Shown: positions 6,960 to 16,189, counted from the first letter of the stretch. The stretch: 64,000 bases of DNA from Actinomadura pelletieri DSM 43383 (GCF_003634705.1 NZ_RBWU01000003.1:558001-622000); one strand, 5' to 3'. A program made the numbers and translations. The notes: a model not told the origin generated them from the letters alone.

Positions 6960-8755
6960 GAGGAAGCTTGGCTGACCTCGGCGAGGACAGGCCGGGTGAG
7001 GAGACCGGACCGGCCCTCGAGACGACGGCCGTCGATCCTCCCGTCACCTCCCGCCGGCCGGCGAGCCTCCCCCCGGAGGGCGCGCGCCCCGCGCCCGAGG
7101 CGCGGCGCCCGGACACGTCTCCGCCCGCGCGGCCGCCGTCGTTCGGGGCCGCCGCGGAACCACCCCCGCGTCCCGCCACTCCGCCACAACGACCGGGGCC
7201 CGTCCCGGCGCCGACGCCGCGTCCGCAACCGGGACCGCCACCGTCCCCGCCCCCGCAACCACCAACACAGCCATCCGCGCAGCCGCCATCGCAGCCGGGG
7301 GCGCAACCGCCATCGCAACCGCCCGCGCAACCACCAACACAGCCGCCCGCGCAAGTGCCGTCGCAGCCGCCCGCGCAACCGCCATCGCCGCCGGGGGCGC
7401 AGCCGCCGGCGCAACCGCCCGCACAAACGCCGTCGCAACCGCCATCGCAGCAGCCCGCGCAACCACCGACGCAACCGCCCGCGCAACCGCCATCGCAACC
7501 GGGGTCGCAGCCGCCCGCGCAACCACCGGCACAGCCGCCCGCGCAACCGCCATCGCAGCCACCCGCGCAACCACCGACACAGCCGCCTGCGCAAGCGCCG
7601 TCGCAACCACCGACGCAGCAGCCCGCGCAACCGCCGTCGCAGCCGCCCGCGCAACCGCCATCGCAGCCGGGGTCGCAGCCGCCGGCGCAACCGCCCGCAC
7701 AAACGCCGTCGCAACCGCCATCGCAGCAGCCCGCGCAACCACCGACGCAGCCGCCCGCGCAACCGCCATCGCAGCCACCCGCGCAACCGCCATCGCAACC
7801 GGGGTCGCAGCCGCCGTCGCAGTCGGGGGCGCAGTCGGGGCTCGTGCCGGGGCCTCCGGCGGTGTCGCCGGAGGAGCTGGAGCGGGGGCAGGTGCACGGT
7901 GACTCGCTGCTGCGTCGCGTGTCCCGTGGCGCGGTCCGGCCGTTCCGTCCGTCCGACGATGTGCAGGCGCTGTCCGAGCACGGGGCGTGGATCCAGCATC
8001 CGGTGACGACCGGACGGCGGATCGCGGTGACGGGTCTGCGCGGCGGCGCGGGCAAGAGCACGGTCGCGGCGCTGCTCGCGTCGGTGTTCGCCCGGTACCG
8101 GCAGGACCGGGTGCTGGCGCTGGACGTCGATCCGGAACTCGGGTCGCTGCCGCTGCGGCTCGGTGCCCCGCCCCGGCACACGCCCGCCGACCTCGCCGGT
8201 CTCGACCTCGGCGCGGCGCCGTTCGAGGAGGTCGAACCGCGGCTGACGCGGCTCGGCGAGAGCCTGTGGGCGCTGCCCGGTCACCGCGGGTCGATGGGCG
8301 GCGGCATGAACGGCGACGTCTACCGCGCGGTGGGCATCCCGTTGAGCCGGTTCTTCGGGATCGCCGTGACCGACTGCGGCGCCGGGATCAGCACGGAGCT
8401 GCACCGGACGGTGCTGTCCGCGGCGCACGCGCAGGTGCTGGTGACCCCCGCGACCGTCGACGGGGCCGCCAGCGTGGGCCGCGCGATCGACTGGATGAAC
8501 GCGTCCGGTTTCCAGGGCCTGGTCTCCCGGACCGTGGTGGTGTTCGCGGTGCAGAGCCCGCATCTCAAACGGCTCGCGGACGTGCGCAGGGCCGGGGAGA
8601 TCCTCGCCGAGGCCGGGGTCGCCTCGATCAGGTTGCAGTTCGACCGGCAGCTCGCCACCGGGTCGGTGCTCGACACCGGGCGGCTGGCGTACGCGACCCG
8701 GGTCACCGCCGTCTCGATCGCCGCCGAGGCGCTGCGACGGGCGCTGACGGCGTGA
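6956..8755 (+). CDS. MinD/ParA-like ATPase with long Pro/Gln-rich N-terminus (EspI-like)
   Basis: The 599-aa protein has ~250 residues of PPAQPPSQ/PPTQ repeats (about residues 60-290), then a deviant-Walker P-loop domain. Key motifs are GLRGGAGKST (about residue 361), DVDPELGSLPLRLG and TDCGAGISTELHR, ending with a MinD-type ILVTPATVDGA strand. ESX-1 EspI/EccC-linked ATPases have the same layout of a disordered proline-rich head and ParA-like tail. It is placed in the core operon between EccD and EccC, and probably regulates secretion with ATP status or scaffolds partners. TTG 6956 overlaps the EccD stop; TTG 6968, behind AGAGGAAG, is a better-spaced alternative. Confidence 0.85.
   Translation: MRGSLADLGEDRPGEETGPALETTAVDPPVTSRRPASLPPEGARPAPEARRPDTSPPARPPSFGAAAEPPPRPATPPQRPGPVPAPTPRPQPGPPPSPPPQPPTQPSAQPPSQPGAQPPSQPPAQPPTQPPAQVPSQPPAQPPSPPGAQPPAQPPAQTPSQPPSQQPAQPPTQPPAQPPSQPGSQPPAQPPAQPPAQPPSQPPAQPPTQPPAQAPSQPPTQQPAQPPSQPPAQPPSQPGSQPPAQPPAQTPSQPPSQQPAQPPTQPPAQPPSQPPAQPPSQPGSQPPSQSGAQSGLVPGPPAVSPEELERGQVHGDSLLRRVSRGAVRPFRPSDDVQALSEHGAWIQHPVTTGRRIAVTGLRGGAGKSTVAALLASVFARYRQDRVLALDVDPELGSLPLRLGAPPRHTPADLAGLDLGAAPFEEVEPRLTRLGESLWALPGHRGSMGGGMNGDVYRAVGIPLSRFFGIAVTDCGAGISTELHRTVLSAAHAQVLVTPATVDGAASVGRAIDWMNASGFQGLVSRTVVVFAVQSPHLKRLADVRRAGEILAEAGVASIRLQFDRQLATGSVLDTGRLAYATRVTAVSIAAEALRRALTA
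7240..7825 (+). repeat. Low-complexity PPAQ/PPSQ/PPTQ coding repeat
   Basis: A 12-bp core unit (three Pro/Ser/Ala codons plus Gln) is repeated about 45 times. Longer blocks such as QTPSQPPSQQPAQPPTQP occur twice almost unchanged (near 7425 and 7697), so slippage and block duplication are both visible. Confidence 0.9.
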
Positions 8756-8758
8756 CGG

Positions 8759-9556
8759 TCACGAGCGCAGCCGTTCCATCGGCTCGCCGCGCCGCCACCG
8801 GAACGTGGTGGGCGCGCATGGATCGGAGGAGGACGCGTGCATTTCCTCGGTGACGTCGGCGAACGCGGGAAGGGCGTCCCGGGCGGGCGAGGTGAGCGGA
8901 TGCAGCAGCATCGTGCTGTGCGTCGGCACGGAGAACAGCGCCCCCTCCGGCCCGGCCTCGGGAACGAAACGCGCGATCTCGGTCAGCAGGACCGGAACGT
9001 ACCGGGAGCCCGGCTTGCTGACCACGCGGACCGACTCCCGCAGCGTGAGGGGCTGGTCACGGACGTCCACGTCGGCCACCTCCTCGTGCGTGCGGGCGAC
9101 GACGTAGCCGAGCCGCCGCAGCCCGAGCAGGTTGGCCCGCGCCTTGGTCAGCGGGCCGCCGTACTCGGGATGGTCGATGACGATCACACCGTCGAAGAAC
9201 GGTCCGGCGGTCACGGCCATCAGGGGTTCGCGGTCGGCGTCGGACAGCTTCGGCACGATCCGGAGCCGCAGCAGTTCCCGGACGTCCCCCAGCAGTTCGA
9301 TGTCGGCGATCGACAGCACGACGAGGTCGCCGGCCTCGCGGATCCAGTCCTCGACCAGCCGCGGCCAGCGTTCGGACGGCTCCCGGGCGCACCGTTCCAG
9401 CGCGATCCAGGTGGAGACGCCGCGCGCGTACCGGCCCACCGGGAAGATCACCCTGGCGGTGGGGGCGTCGAAGGTCGCGCCGGGGAACACGACGGGCAGG
9501 AGGTCCTCGATGAGGGCGTGCACCCGGCCGGACACCTCGACGATCGGCATGTCCAT
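8759..9556 (-). CDS. Conserved protein, weakly DUF1444-like, embedded antisense in the T7SS operon
   Basis: 265 aa, no signal peptide or membrane span. ATG 9556 has a clear GGAGG five bases upstream, so longer in-frame extensions are unlikely. The head binds no recognisable cofactor; the tail carries SVPTHSTMLLHPL and DALPAFADVTEEMHA, a layout reminiscent of DUF1444 proteins, which are of unknown function. It converges on the MinD-like gene with only 3 bp between stops and diverges from EccC by 84 bp. Its position between two T7SS ATPases argues for an accessory role or for control of the locus. Confidence 0.7.
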   Translation of the reverse strand: MDMPIVEVSGRVHALIEDLLPVVFPGATFDAPTARVIFPVGRYARGVSTWIALERCAREPSERWPRLVEDWIREAGDLVVLSIADIELLGDVRELLRLRIVPKLSDADREPLMAVTAGPFFDGVIVIDHPEYGGPLTKARANLLGLRRLGYVVARTHEEVADVDVRDQPLTLRESVRVVSKPGSRYVPVLLTEIARFVPEAGPEGALFSVPTHSTMLLHPLTSPARDALPAFADVTEEMHASSSDPCAPTTFRWRRGEPMERLRS

Positions 9557-9640
9557 CGAAACCTCCAAGGGTGATCCGGCTCCCTGAAACCGACATTAGG
9601 GTTGATCAACGCCACCGTGAACGTCGAGGAGTGAACGGTC

Positions 9641-12600
9641 GTGACCATCCGGGTAGTCCATCGGCCGGCCCGTACCATCCTGCCCCCTCCGGAGCCCGAG
9701 CCGCGTCTCATCGAGGCGCCGCCGACCCTTCCGGAGGAGGGCGCGCAGGGCAACCAGGTGCTGATGATCCTGCCCATGGTCGGGATGATGGCCTCGCTGG
9801 CGATCATGACGGTGCTGCGAAACCCGGCGTTCATGGTCTTCGGGGCGGTGCTGCTGGTCGTCGCGGTGCTGGCGGGCGCGGCGATGCTGCTGTCGCGGCG
9901 CGGGCAGGTGTCCCGGCAGCGCCGCGCGCAGCGGGAACGGTACCTGGAGTACCTGGAGACGCTGCGGGAGGAACTGGCGGCCCGGGAGGCGGCGGAGCGG
10001 GCGCGGGCCCGTGTCCTGGACCCGCCGCCGGAAGCGCTGTACGACATCGTCCGCGACCCGACCCGGCTGTGGGAGCGCCGGCGCCGCCAACCCGACTTCC
10101 TGCGGGTGCGGGTCGGCACCGGGTTCATGCCGGGCGCGCCGCTGGACCTCGGGGAGCAGGGCACCGCGCTGACGCCGACCGACCCGTTCATGCTCGCGGA
10201 GGCGCGGGCGGTGCTGGACCGGTTCCGCAGCGCGCCCGACATGCCGCTGACGTTGCCGCTCGACATGGCGGGCAACGTCAGCGTCGTCGGTTCGCGCCAC
10301 GACGTGCTGCGGTTGATGCGGGCGCTGCTGGCCCAGCTCACGGCGTTCCACTCGCCGCAGGACGTGGCCGTCGCGGTGGCCTGCGGCGCCGACCGCGCCG
10401 CCGACTGGGACTGGGTGAAGTGGCTGCCGCACGTCCTGGACCGGCATCGCCATGACGGCGGCGCGCCCGTCCGGCTGATCGCGCCGAGCCCGCTGCGGCT
10501 GGCCGCGCTGCTCGCCGACGACCTGCGGGAGCGCACCGACTTCGCGGCCGAGGTGCGGCGCGGGCTCGGTCGCAGGGACTCCTTCCAGCTGCTGCGCAGG
10601 CTGCTGGTGGTGCACGACACCCACGGCGAGGTCGCCGCCGATCTGGTCCGTCCGGACGAGGCCGTGCCGCCCGCCGACCTCGGCGCGACCATCGTCCATC
10701 TGGTGGCCGACCAGCGGCAGGAGCCCGGCGACGTGAGCGTCCGCATCCGGGTGGACGGCGACCGCGTCGAGATAGCGGACCTGCGCGACCCGGCCGGGAC
10801 GGCGATGGCCGGCACGGTCGACGATGTGCCGCCCGGGATGCTGGTCGGGCTGACGCGGATGCTGGCGCCGCTGCGGCTGTCGCGCGAGTCGGCGGAGGAG
10901 AGCGCGGCCGAGGGCGGTGAGATCGACTTCACCGCGCTGTGGGGGGTGGACGACCCGGCCGAACTCGATGTGGCGCGCATGTGGGCGCCGCGCAGCGAGC
11001 GCGCGTTCCTGCGGGTGCCGATCGGTTTGGACGACGCGGGCGAGCCGGTGGTGCTGGACCTGAAGGAGGCCGCGAGCCTCGGCATGGGTCCGCACGGGCT
11101 CTGCGTGGGAGCGACCGGTTCCGGCAAGAGCGAGATGCTGCGCACGCTGGTGCTGACGCTGGCGGCCACGCACCCGCCCGAGCAGGTCAGCATGGTCCTG
11201 GTCGACTACAAGGGCGGTGCCACGTTCGCGCCGTTCGCGGACCTGCCGCACGTGGCGGGCGTCATCACCAACCTGGAGGACGACGCCGGGCTGATCGAGC
11301 GGGCCTACGCGAGCCTGTCCGGTGAGGTGCAGCGCCGCCAGCAGCTCCTGCGTGACGCGGGCAACATCGCGAACATCGGCGACTACGCGTTCGAGCGGAC
11401 ACGGCGGCCCGAACTCGCGCCGATGCCGTACCTGCTGGTCATCATCGACGAGTTCGGTGAGCTGCTCACCGCCCGTCCCGACTTCATCGAGCTGTTCCTG
11501 TCGATCGGCCGGATCGGGCGCAGCATCGGCGTGCATCTTCTTCTGTCGAGCCAGCGGATCGAGAGCGGGAAACTGCGAGGCTTGGAGACGTACCTGTCGT
11601 ACCGGCTGGGGCTGCGGACGTTCTCGGAGGAGGAGAGCCGGACGGTCCTGGACACCCCGGACGCCTTCCACCTGCCCGCGCTGCCGGGGTTCGGGTACCT
11701 GAAGGTCGACACGAGCGTGTACCAGCGGTTCAAGAGCGGGTACGTGTCCGGCCCGTACCGGGGGCCCGTGCAGACCGTGCAGGAAGGCGACAAGCGACCG
11801 CCGGTGCGGGTGTACACGGCCTACAACGTCGCGGGCCCGCCCGACGCGTCGCGCGGCGCCGAACAACCGGCGGATCAGGGCGCGGCGCTCCCCGAACGCT
11901 CCGCCGGTCCCCGGCTGCTGGACGTCATGGTCACCGGGCTCGTCCGGCACGGGCGCAGGATCCAGGACATCTGGCTGCCGCCGCTGCCGGCGCTGGTCAC
12001 CCTCGACGGCGTCACCGGCCCCGTCCGGATCGACCACGACGGCATGCGCCTGCCGGTGCGCGTCGAGCCGATGCGGGTGCCGATCGGGCTGCTGGACGAC
12101 GCCCGCCGCCAGTGGCAGGGCGTGTGGTTCCTCGACCTGGCGTCGGCGGGCGGTCATGTCGCGCTGATCGGCGGCCCGCAGACGGGCAAGACGACGCTGC
12201 TGCGCACGCTGGTGCTGTCGCTGGCGCTGACCCACTCCCCCGCCCAGGCGGCGGTGTACGGGCTGGACCTGCTCGGCGGCGGGCTCCAGGCCCTGGCCGG
12301 ACTGCCCAATGTCGGCGGCATCGCGGGCCGCAGCGACCGCGAGCGCGTGCGCCGCACCGTCGAGGAGGTCCACGGGATGCTGGACCACCGCCAGGAGGTG
12401 TTCCGGCGGCACGGCATCGACAGCGTGCAACGGCTCCGGTCGATGCACGCGGACGGGCAGGTGCCGGAGCTTCCTTCGGCGGACGTGGTCCTGGTCGTGG
12501 ACGGGTTCGGCGCGATCCGCGCCGACTTCGAGGAGATCGACGAGATGATCACCGACATCCTCACCCGTGGCGGCGGATACGGCGTGCACCTGGTGGCCGG

Positions 12601-13639
12601 CATGCTCCGCTGGAACGACGTGCGCATGTCCGCGCAGTCGATGTTCGGCCGCCGCGTCGAGCTGCGGCTGAACGACCCGGCCGACTCCACCGTCGAACGC
12701 AAGCTCGCGCAGACCATCGGGGCGAGCCAGCCGGGTCGGGCACTGACCGACGACAAGCTGTTCGCGCAGGTGGCGGTGCCCGCGTTGGGGCACGTCCCCG
12801 ACCCGGCCGGGCTGGGCGCCGCGGTGGAGACGGCGGTCGGCGCGGTCCGGTCGGCGTGGACGGGCCCGGTCGCCCCGCCGGTCCGCGTGCTGCCGCACCG
12901 CCTGGACGCGGCCGAGCTGCCCGGCCCCGCCGAGCAACCGCGGCTCGTGCCGATCGGGCTGGAGGAGCGTTCCTTCGAGCCCGTCCTGCTCGACCTGTTC
13001 GGCACCGACCAGAACCTGCTCGTCCTCGGGGACGGCGGGTGCGGCAAGTCCGCCCTGGTACGCCTCATCGCCCGGAGCCTGGTCGAGCGGTACACGCCCG
13101 AGCAGGTCGTGTTCGCGGTGATGGACCCGCGCCGCTCGCTGGGCCGGGACATCGTGCCCGAACCGTACCTCGGCGGGTACGCGACGACGCCACGGGTCTG
13201 CGCGGGCCTCGCGGCGGGCGTGGCCAAGGAACTCGAGGGACGCATGCCCGAACCGGACGACGAGGAGGCCGCGCCCGACGCCGCCACGGCGGGCCCGCGC
13301 ATCGTGGTCCTCGTCGACGACTACGACCTGCTCACCACCGCGGGCCAGCAGCCGATGGCGCCGTTCGTCCCGTTCGTCCCCAACGGGCCGGACATCGGGC
13401 TGCATTTCGTGGTGACCCGCCGGGTCGCGGGCTCCAGCCGCGGCCTGTACGACCCGCTGGTGCAGTCGATGCGCGAGATCGGCACCGGGGCGCTGCTGAT
13501 GTCCGGGGACCGTTCCGAGGGCCAGATCTTCCCCCGCGTCCACGCCGACCCGCTGCCGCCGGGACGCGGCAAGTGGATCAGGCGCGGCGAGGGTCCGCGG
13601 CTCGTGCAGGCTGCCCTGTCGAAGGAGGAGAACCGGTGA
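9641..13639 (+). CDS. eccC: EccC: fused FtsK/SpoIIIE T7SS motor ATPase
   Basis: The 1332-aa protein has an N-terminal pair of membrane spans (about residues 40-90), a DUF-type stalk and three FtsK/SpoIIIE ATPase domains. Walker A sites are GATGSGKS (residue 490), GGPQTGKT (844) and GDGGCGKS (1130). Walker B is canonical in domain 1 (VIIDEF) but reads VVDGF in domain 2 and LVDDY in domain 3. This agrees with ESX motors, where domain 1 hydrolyses ATP and the others mainly bind substrate or regulate. Substrates would be the WXG100 pair and the WXG-headed effectors. GTG 9641 follows a GAGG site. The stop overlaps the next GTG. Confidence 0.93.
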   Translation: MTIRVVHRPARTILPPPEPEPRLIEAPPTLPEEGAQGNQVLMILPMVGMMASLAIMTVLRNPAFMVFGAVLLVVAVLAGAAMLLSRRGQVSRQRRAQRERYLEYLETLREELAAREAAERARARVLDPPPEALYDIVRDPTRLWERRRRQPDFLRVRVGTGFMPGAPLDLGEQGTALTPTDPFMLAEARAVLDRFRSAPDMPLTLPLDMAGNVSVVGSRHDVLRLMRALLAQLTAFHSPQDVAVAVACGADRAADWDWVKWLPHVLDRHRHDGGAPVRLIAPSPLRLAALLADDLRERTDFAAEVRRGLGRRDSFQLLRRLLVVHDTHGEVAADLVRPDEAVPPADLGATIVHLVADQRQEPGDVSVRIRVDGDRVEIADLRDPAGTAMAGTVDDVPPGMLVGLTRMLAPLRLSRESAEESAAEGGEIDFTALWGVDDPAELDVARMWAPRSERAFLRVPIGLDDAGEPVVLDLKEAASLGMGPHGLCVGATGSGKSEMLRTLVLTLAATHPPEQVSMVLVDYKGGATFAPFADLPHVAGVITNLEDDAGLIERAYASLSGEVQRRQQLLRDAGNIANIGDYAFERTRRPELAPMPYLLVIIDEFGELLTARPDFIELFLSIGRIGRSIGVHLLLSSQRIESGKLRGLETYLSYRLGLRTFSEEESRTVLDTPDAFHLPALPGFGYLKVDTSVYQRFKSGYVSGPYRGPVQTVQEGDKRPPVRVYTAYNVAGPPDASRGAEQPADQGAALPERSAGPRLLDVMVTGLVRHGRRIQDIWLPPLPALVTLDGVTGPVRIDHDGMRLPVRVEPMRVPIGLLDDARRQWQGVWFLDLASAGGHVALIGGPQTGKTTLLRTLVLSLALTHSPAQAAVYGLDLLGGGLQALAGLPNVGGIAGRSDRERVRRTVEEVHGMLDHRQEVFRRHGIDSVQRLRSMHADGQVPELPSADVVLVVDGFGAIRADFEEIDEMITDILTRGGGYGVHLVAGMLRWNDVRMSAQSMFGRRVELRLNDPADSTVERKLAQTIGASQPGRALTDDKLFAQVAVPALGHVPDPAGLGAAVETAVGAVRSAWTGPVAPPVRVLPHRLDAAELPGPAEQPRLVPIGLEERSFEPVLLDLFGTDQNLLVLGDGGCGKSALVRLIARSLVERYTPEQVVFAVMDPRRSLGRDIVPEPYLGGYATTPRVCAGLAAGVAKELEGRMPEPDDEEAAPDAATAGPRIVVLVDDYDLLTTAGQQPMAPFVPFVPNGPDIGLHFVVTRRVAGSSRGLYDPLVQSMREIGTGALLMSGDRSEGQIFPRVHADPLPPGRGKWIRRGEGPRLVQAALSKEENR

Positions 13640-13998
13640 CCTACGACCTGGTCGTGCTGACCAGACGTGCCCCCAACGTGCGCGCCATCGTGGACTCCAT
13701 GGTGGACGCGGGTGAGACGCTGCGGGTGCGCGGCTCCGGCGACGGGGCCCTGATCCAGCTGTGCGACGATTCCGACCTTCCCCTGGTCAGCATCGAGTCC
13801 GCGCAGCGCGTCGACGTCGCCGGCGAGGTCGAACGGCTGCTCGGCACTGCCGTCACCGCCGGGTTGACCGTCCCGTACTGGTGGGTGGAGGCTCGGGCGA
13901 CCGGCGCCGACCCGCGCGGCCCGGAGGCCGCGGACCGGTTCGCGGCCGCCATGGTGAAACGGCTCGGCGGCGCGGTGTGGCGTTCGGAGGAGCGATGA
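13636..13998 (+). CDS. 120-aa T7SS accessory protein (copy 1)
   Basis: Start GTG overlaps the EccC stop (GTGA), and the stop overlaps the next ATG (ATGA), so EccC, this gene and the DUF6177 gene are probably co-translated. Its features are TYDLVVLTRRAPNVRAIV, LCDDSDLPLVSIESAQRV, VPYWWVEAR and a helix RFAAAMVKRLGG before a tryptophan near the end. Two more copies (19970, broken; 25703, intact) are each followed by a DUF6177 copy, so the pair is a conserved two-gene unit. Function unknown. Confidence 0.8.
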   Translation: MTYDLVVLTRRAPNVRAIVDSMVDAGETLRVRGSGDGALIQLCDDSDLPLVSIESAQRVDVAGEVERLLGTAVTAGLTVPYWWVEARATGADPRGPEAADRFAAAMVKRLGGAVWRSEER

Positions 13999-15002
13999 CG
14001 GCGGTTCACCCGGCGGTCGACATCGTCACCCGCACGAGCGCCGTGGTGATCCAGGACCGTCCGCTCGTCCCCCTGTCGAGCTGGCTCACCGACGTGATGG
14101 GCCGGTGCGCGGCCATCGGCCAGACCGTGCAGGTGCTCGCCCCGCACGACGCGCGGCTCACGCTGCCGCTGCGGCTGGCGCTCGACGGCAAGGACACCCG
14201 CTGGGTCGTCCAGGAGCCGGGCGACGGCTACTACGACGGGTTCAGCGGCCTTCCGCTCACCTGGGACGGTTCGGCGTTCATCGTCGACCGGGAGGCGGCG
14301 CCGCGCGGGCCGTCCGGCACGTTCCTGCGCGAGCCGCACACCGACCTCGGCCACCATCTGGCGGTCAGCCTCCAGGTCGTCCACCCGGCCACGCACGAAC
14401 TGGAACTCGGCGGGACCGTGGAGCGGCTGGCCGAAACCCTGGCCGGCGCCCGCCCGGCGTCCTGGGGAACGGCCGAGCCCGCCCTGTCACGCTGGTCCCC
14501 CACCGCGGTGACGGAACTGTGCCGCCGCCGCACCCCCCACGCCACCTACCTGGTGTTCATGGGCCCGCACGGCACCGACGCGCCCGCCTTCGGTGGCACG
14601 GTCCGGGTCTCCCGGGTGACGTCGGGCGTCAAGGAGACGATCAGCTTCGCCGTGGCGCTGCCCCCGGGCGCGTCCCGTCCGCTGGACGACCTCGAGAGCC
14701 TCGCGGCCGACCTCGCCCGCGACGGAACCCTCGGCACGCTGGTCGCCCGCTGGTCCCCCGGCCGGACGGACCTGACGTTCCCGGCCCACTGGTGCGGCCG
14801 CCCGCTGCCCCTCGCCCTCGCCGTGGGCCCCGCCGGCGTCGCGGAGATCGGCTCCGCCCGCGCCACGGACTCCGGCGGCCACCCGATCGGCGCCCCCGAC
14901 GAACCGGGCATGTGGTACCCGTTCGCCGACGACGACCCGGAAGCATGGCAGCATTTCGGCGACCTCCTCCGCACCCTCCAGGGAACGGTCAAACGCCCCT
15001 GA
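13995..15002 (+). CDS. DUF6177-family T7SS-associated protein (copy 1)
   Basis: 335 aa with the family core: VVIQDRPLVPLSSWL, LAPHDARLTLPLRLAL, RWVVQEPGDGYYDGFSG and a C-terminal WYPF region. No signal peptide or membrane span is seen, so it is probably cytoplasmic. It is translationally coupled to the 120-aa gene and co-oriented with EccC. I recall this family only from T7SS neighbourhoods. The two further copies at the ends of toxin modules suggest a role tied to effector recognition or loading rather than to the core motor. Confidence 0.82.
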   Translation: MTAVHPAVDIVTRTSAVVIQDRPLVPLSSWLTDVMGRCAAIGQTVQVLAPHDARLTLPLRLALDGKDTRWVVQEPGDGYYDGFSGLPLTWDGSAFIVDREAAPRGPSGTFLREPHTDLGHHLAVSLQVVHPATHELELGGTVERLAETLAGARPASWGTAEPALSRWSPTAVTELCRRRTPHATYLVFMGPHGTDAPAFGGTVRVSRVTSGVKETISFAVALPPGASRPLDDLESLAADLARDGTLGTLVARWSPGRTDLTFPAHWCGRPLPLALAVGPAGVAEIGSARATDSGGHPIGAPDEPGMWYPFADDDPEAWQHFGDLLRTLQGTVKRP

Positions 15003-15048
15003 CACAATAGGCATTTGCGCACCGTCCAATTTCCGCCTTTTCCCGCAT

Positions 15049-15071
15049 TTGTCGTACTCGCCCCCTAGCGT
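15049..15071 (+). promoter_or_regulatory. Candidate promoter before DUF6507 copy A
   Basis: TTGTCG and CCTAGCGTGG stand about 36 nt before the start. The same arrangement (TTGGTC, then CCTAGAGTGG) precedes the paralogue at 21854. Conservation between the two leaders, not a match to a known consensus, is the evidence. Confidence 0.35.
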
Positions 15072-15106
15072 GGACGTTGATCCGGTCGACGACTATGGGG
15101 GTGCGC

Positions 15107-15406
15107 ATGACCGCGTGGGACATCGACCCGTTAGGGGTCCAAGGGGTGCTCAACCGGACGGTGGGGGCGTTCAAACCGATCGAGAAACACGTCAAGACCT
15201 TCGTGACCAGTTCCCGTGACGCGGCCGAGGCCACCGGCAGCCCCCGCGTGGCGCAGGCCCTCCAGGGCTTCGTCCAGCACCACCAGCCGACGTTGACCGG
15301 CATCGCCCGCCGCACCAACCGCACCCTCCAGGCCGCCGCCGACGCCACCATGGCCTACGTGAACGGCGACGACCAGATGGCCGCGCAGACCCCGCGCCAC
15401 CGATGA
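15107..15406 (+). CDS. DUF6507-like small T7SS-associated protein (copy A)
   Basis: This 99-aa helical protein (MTAWDIDPLGVQGVLNRT) is almost identical to the one at 21854-22153 over its last 75 residues and related to the minus-strand gene at 2885-3238. Its WDI.P.GV head and two-helix body resemble WXG100-type partners, so co-folding or co-secretion with the downstream effector is plausible. ATG 15107 gives the same length as the paralogue. The stop overlaps the start of the truncated toxin gene (ATGATC). It contains a rare TTA leucine codon (DPLGV). Confidence 0.8.
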   Translation: MTAWDIDPLGVQGVLNRTVGAFKPIEKHVKTFVTSSRDAAEATGSPRVAQALQGFVQHHQPTLTGIARRTNRTLQAAADATMAYVNGDDQMAAQTPRHR

Positions 15407-15744
15407 TCGTCCCCGACGAGGTCCTTCCTCTCGAACACGAGGTCAAGCTTTACCACCGGGTCAGCTGGAACGGCGGTCACCTCATCGGAACCGCATTCGG
15501 AGGTCCCGGCGAGCGAATCAAGCTGGTGGGCACGCTGGAAAAGTTCGATCAGGCGCAGAAGGGGACCCCCCCACTCAACGACTACAGGAAGCCGGAAAGC
15601 TATTTCGGCTACTTACAGCAGAGTCCCCACAGTAATCACCGTAAATACACAAGGTCGGCGACCTACCATTACGGACACTCACCTAAGATGACATGCCATC
15701 CCACGAGTGGCCGTCGACCGATTGGAGCGGATCATGACCCGTAG
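15403..15744 (+). pseudogene. Deleted polymorphic toxin: effector start fused to an endonuclease tip
   Basis: The first eight codons (MIVPDEVL) equal the start of the intact toxin at 22150. The reading then jumps to a C-terminal toxin tip with GGHLIGTAFGGPGERIKLV, the hallmark of the DNA/RNA non-specific endonuclease (Endonuclease_NS_2) domain found in T7SS toxins such as B. subtilis YeeF. The whole WXG head and middle, normally several hundred residues, is missing, so the product could not be exported in the usual way. The last ~20 residues run into the ribosome site of the next gene. The two YezG-type immunity genes directly downstream fit this toxin class exactly. Confidence 0.75.
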
Positions 15745-16189
15745 GGGTGGGATGCTGCCAGAGGAACAGCAGCAGATTCTGCGCGAGGTCGGCGGCGCCC
15801 TTCTACAGGTGGTACCCGCCGACTGGACGGAAATACGCTTTACGATGGGAGTGACGGCAGAACTGACCAGCACCCAACTCGAAGCCGTACTCGACAACGG
15901 AGAGGTCATCGAAATCGCCCCTCCGAACTCGCCGCGAATAAAACTGCGAGAACTGCGCGCCGGAATGTACCATCCAGGCAAAGGCACCTGGTTCACAGCA
16001 CGGTATGTGATCCAGCGTCCTACCCGATACAGCGTCGACTTCGACTTCGACAACGAACCTGATTTCGGCATGGACATCGGTTTTCAACCGGTACCCCAGA
16101 CCTACACCAATGACCTGAAGGCCTTCCCGCGCGACGACGACCACATCCCCACCTGGCTCCGCCAAAAGATCAAAGAAGCGGAAGAGTGA
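15734..16189 (+). CDS. yezG: YezG-family immunity protein (first of tandem pair)
   Basis: This 151-aa acidic cytoplasmic protein has PADWTEIRFTMGV, GKGTWFTARY and YSVDFDFDNEPDF, the conserved core of the YezG (DUF600-type) immunity family. In Bacillus YezG neutralises the nuclease tip of the T7SS toxin YeeF. Here it follows an endonuclease-tip remnant, so it would be the cognate antidote, now guarding against toxin from kin. ATG 15734 has TTGGAGCGG upstream. The gene ends in a GTGA overlap with a paralogue. Confidence 0.85.
   Translation: MTRRGGMLPEEQQQILREVGGALLQVVPADWTEIRFTMGVTAELTSTQLEAVLDNGEVIEIAPPNSPRIKLRELRAGMYHPGKGTWFTARYVIQRPTRYSVDFDFDNEPDFGMDIGFQPVPQTYTNDLKAFPRDDDHIPTWLRQKIKEAEE

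Noticed and set aside
7240..7825. Minisatellite or CRISPR-like non-coding repeat
   Set aside because: It is a coding Pro/Gln-rich region within the EspI-like ATPase and keeps its frame throughout.
5468..8563. A ~1030-codon minus-strand frame across EccD and the MinD-like gene
   Set aside because: It consists of Arg/Trp-rich mirror sequence of the PPAQ repeats and membrane helices. Not a gene.
9596..13543. A ~1300-codon open frame antisense to EccC
   Set aside because: His/Arg/Gln-rich composition without domains; EccC on the plus strand has three P-loops and full family similarity.
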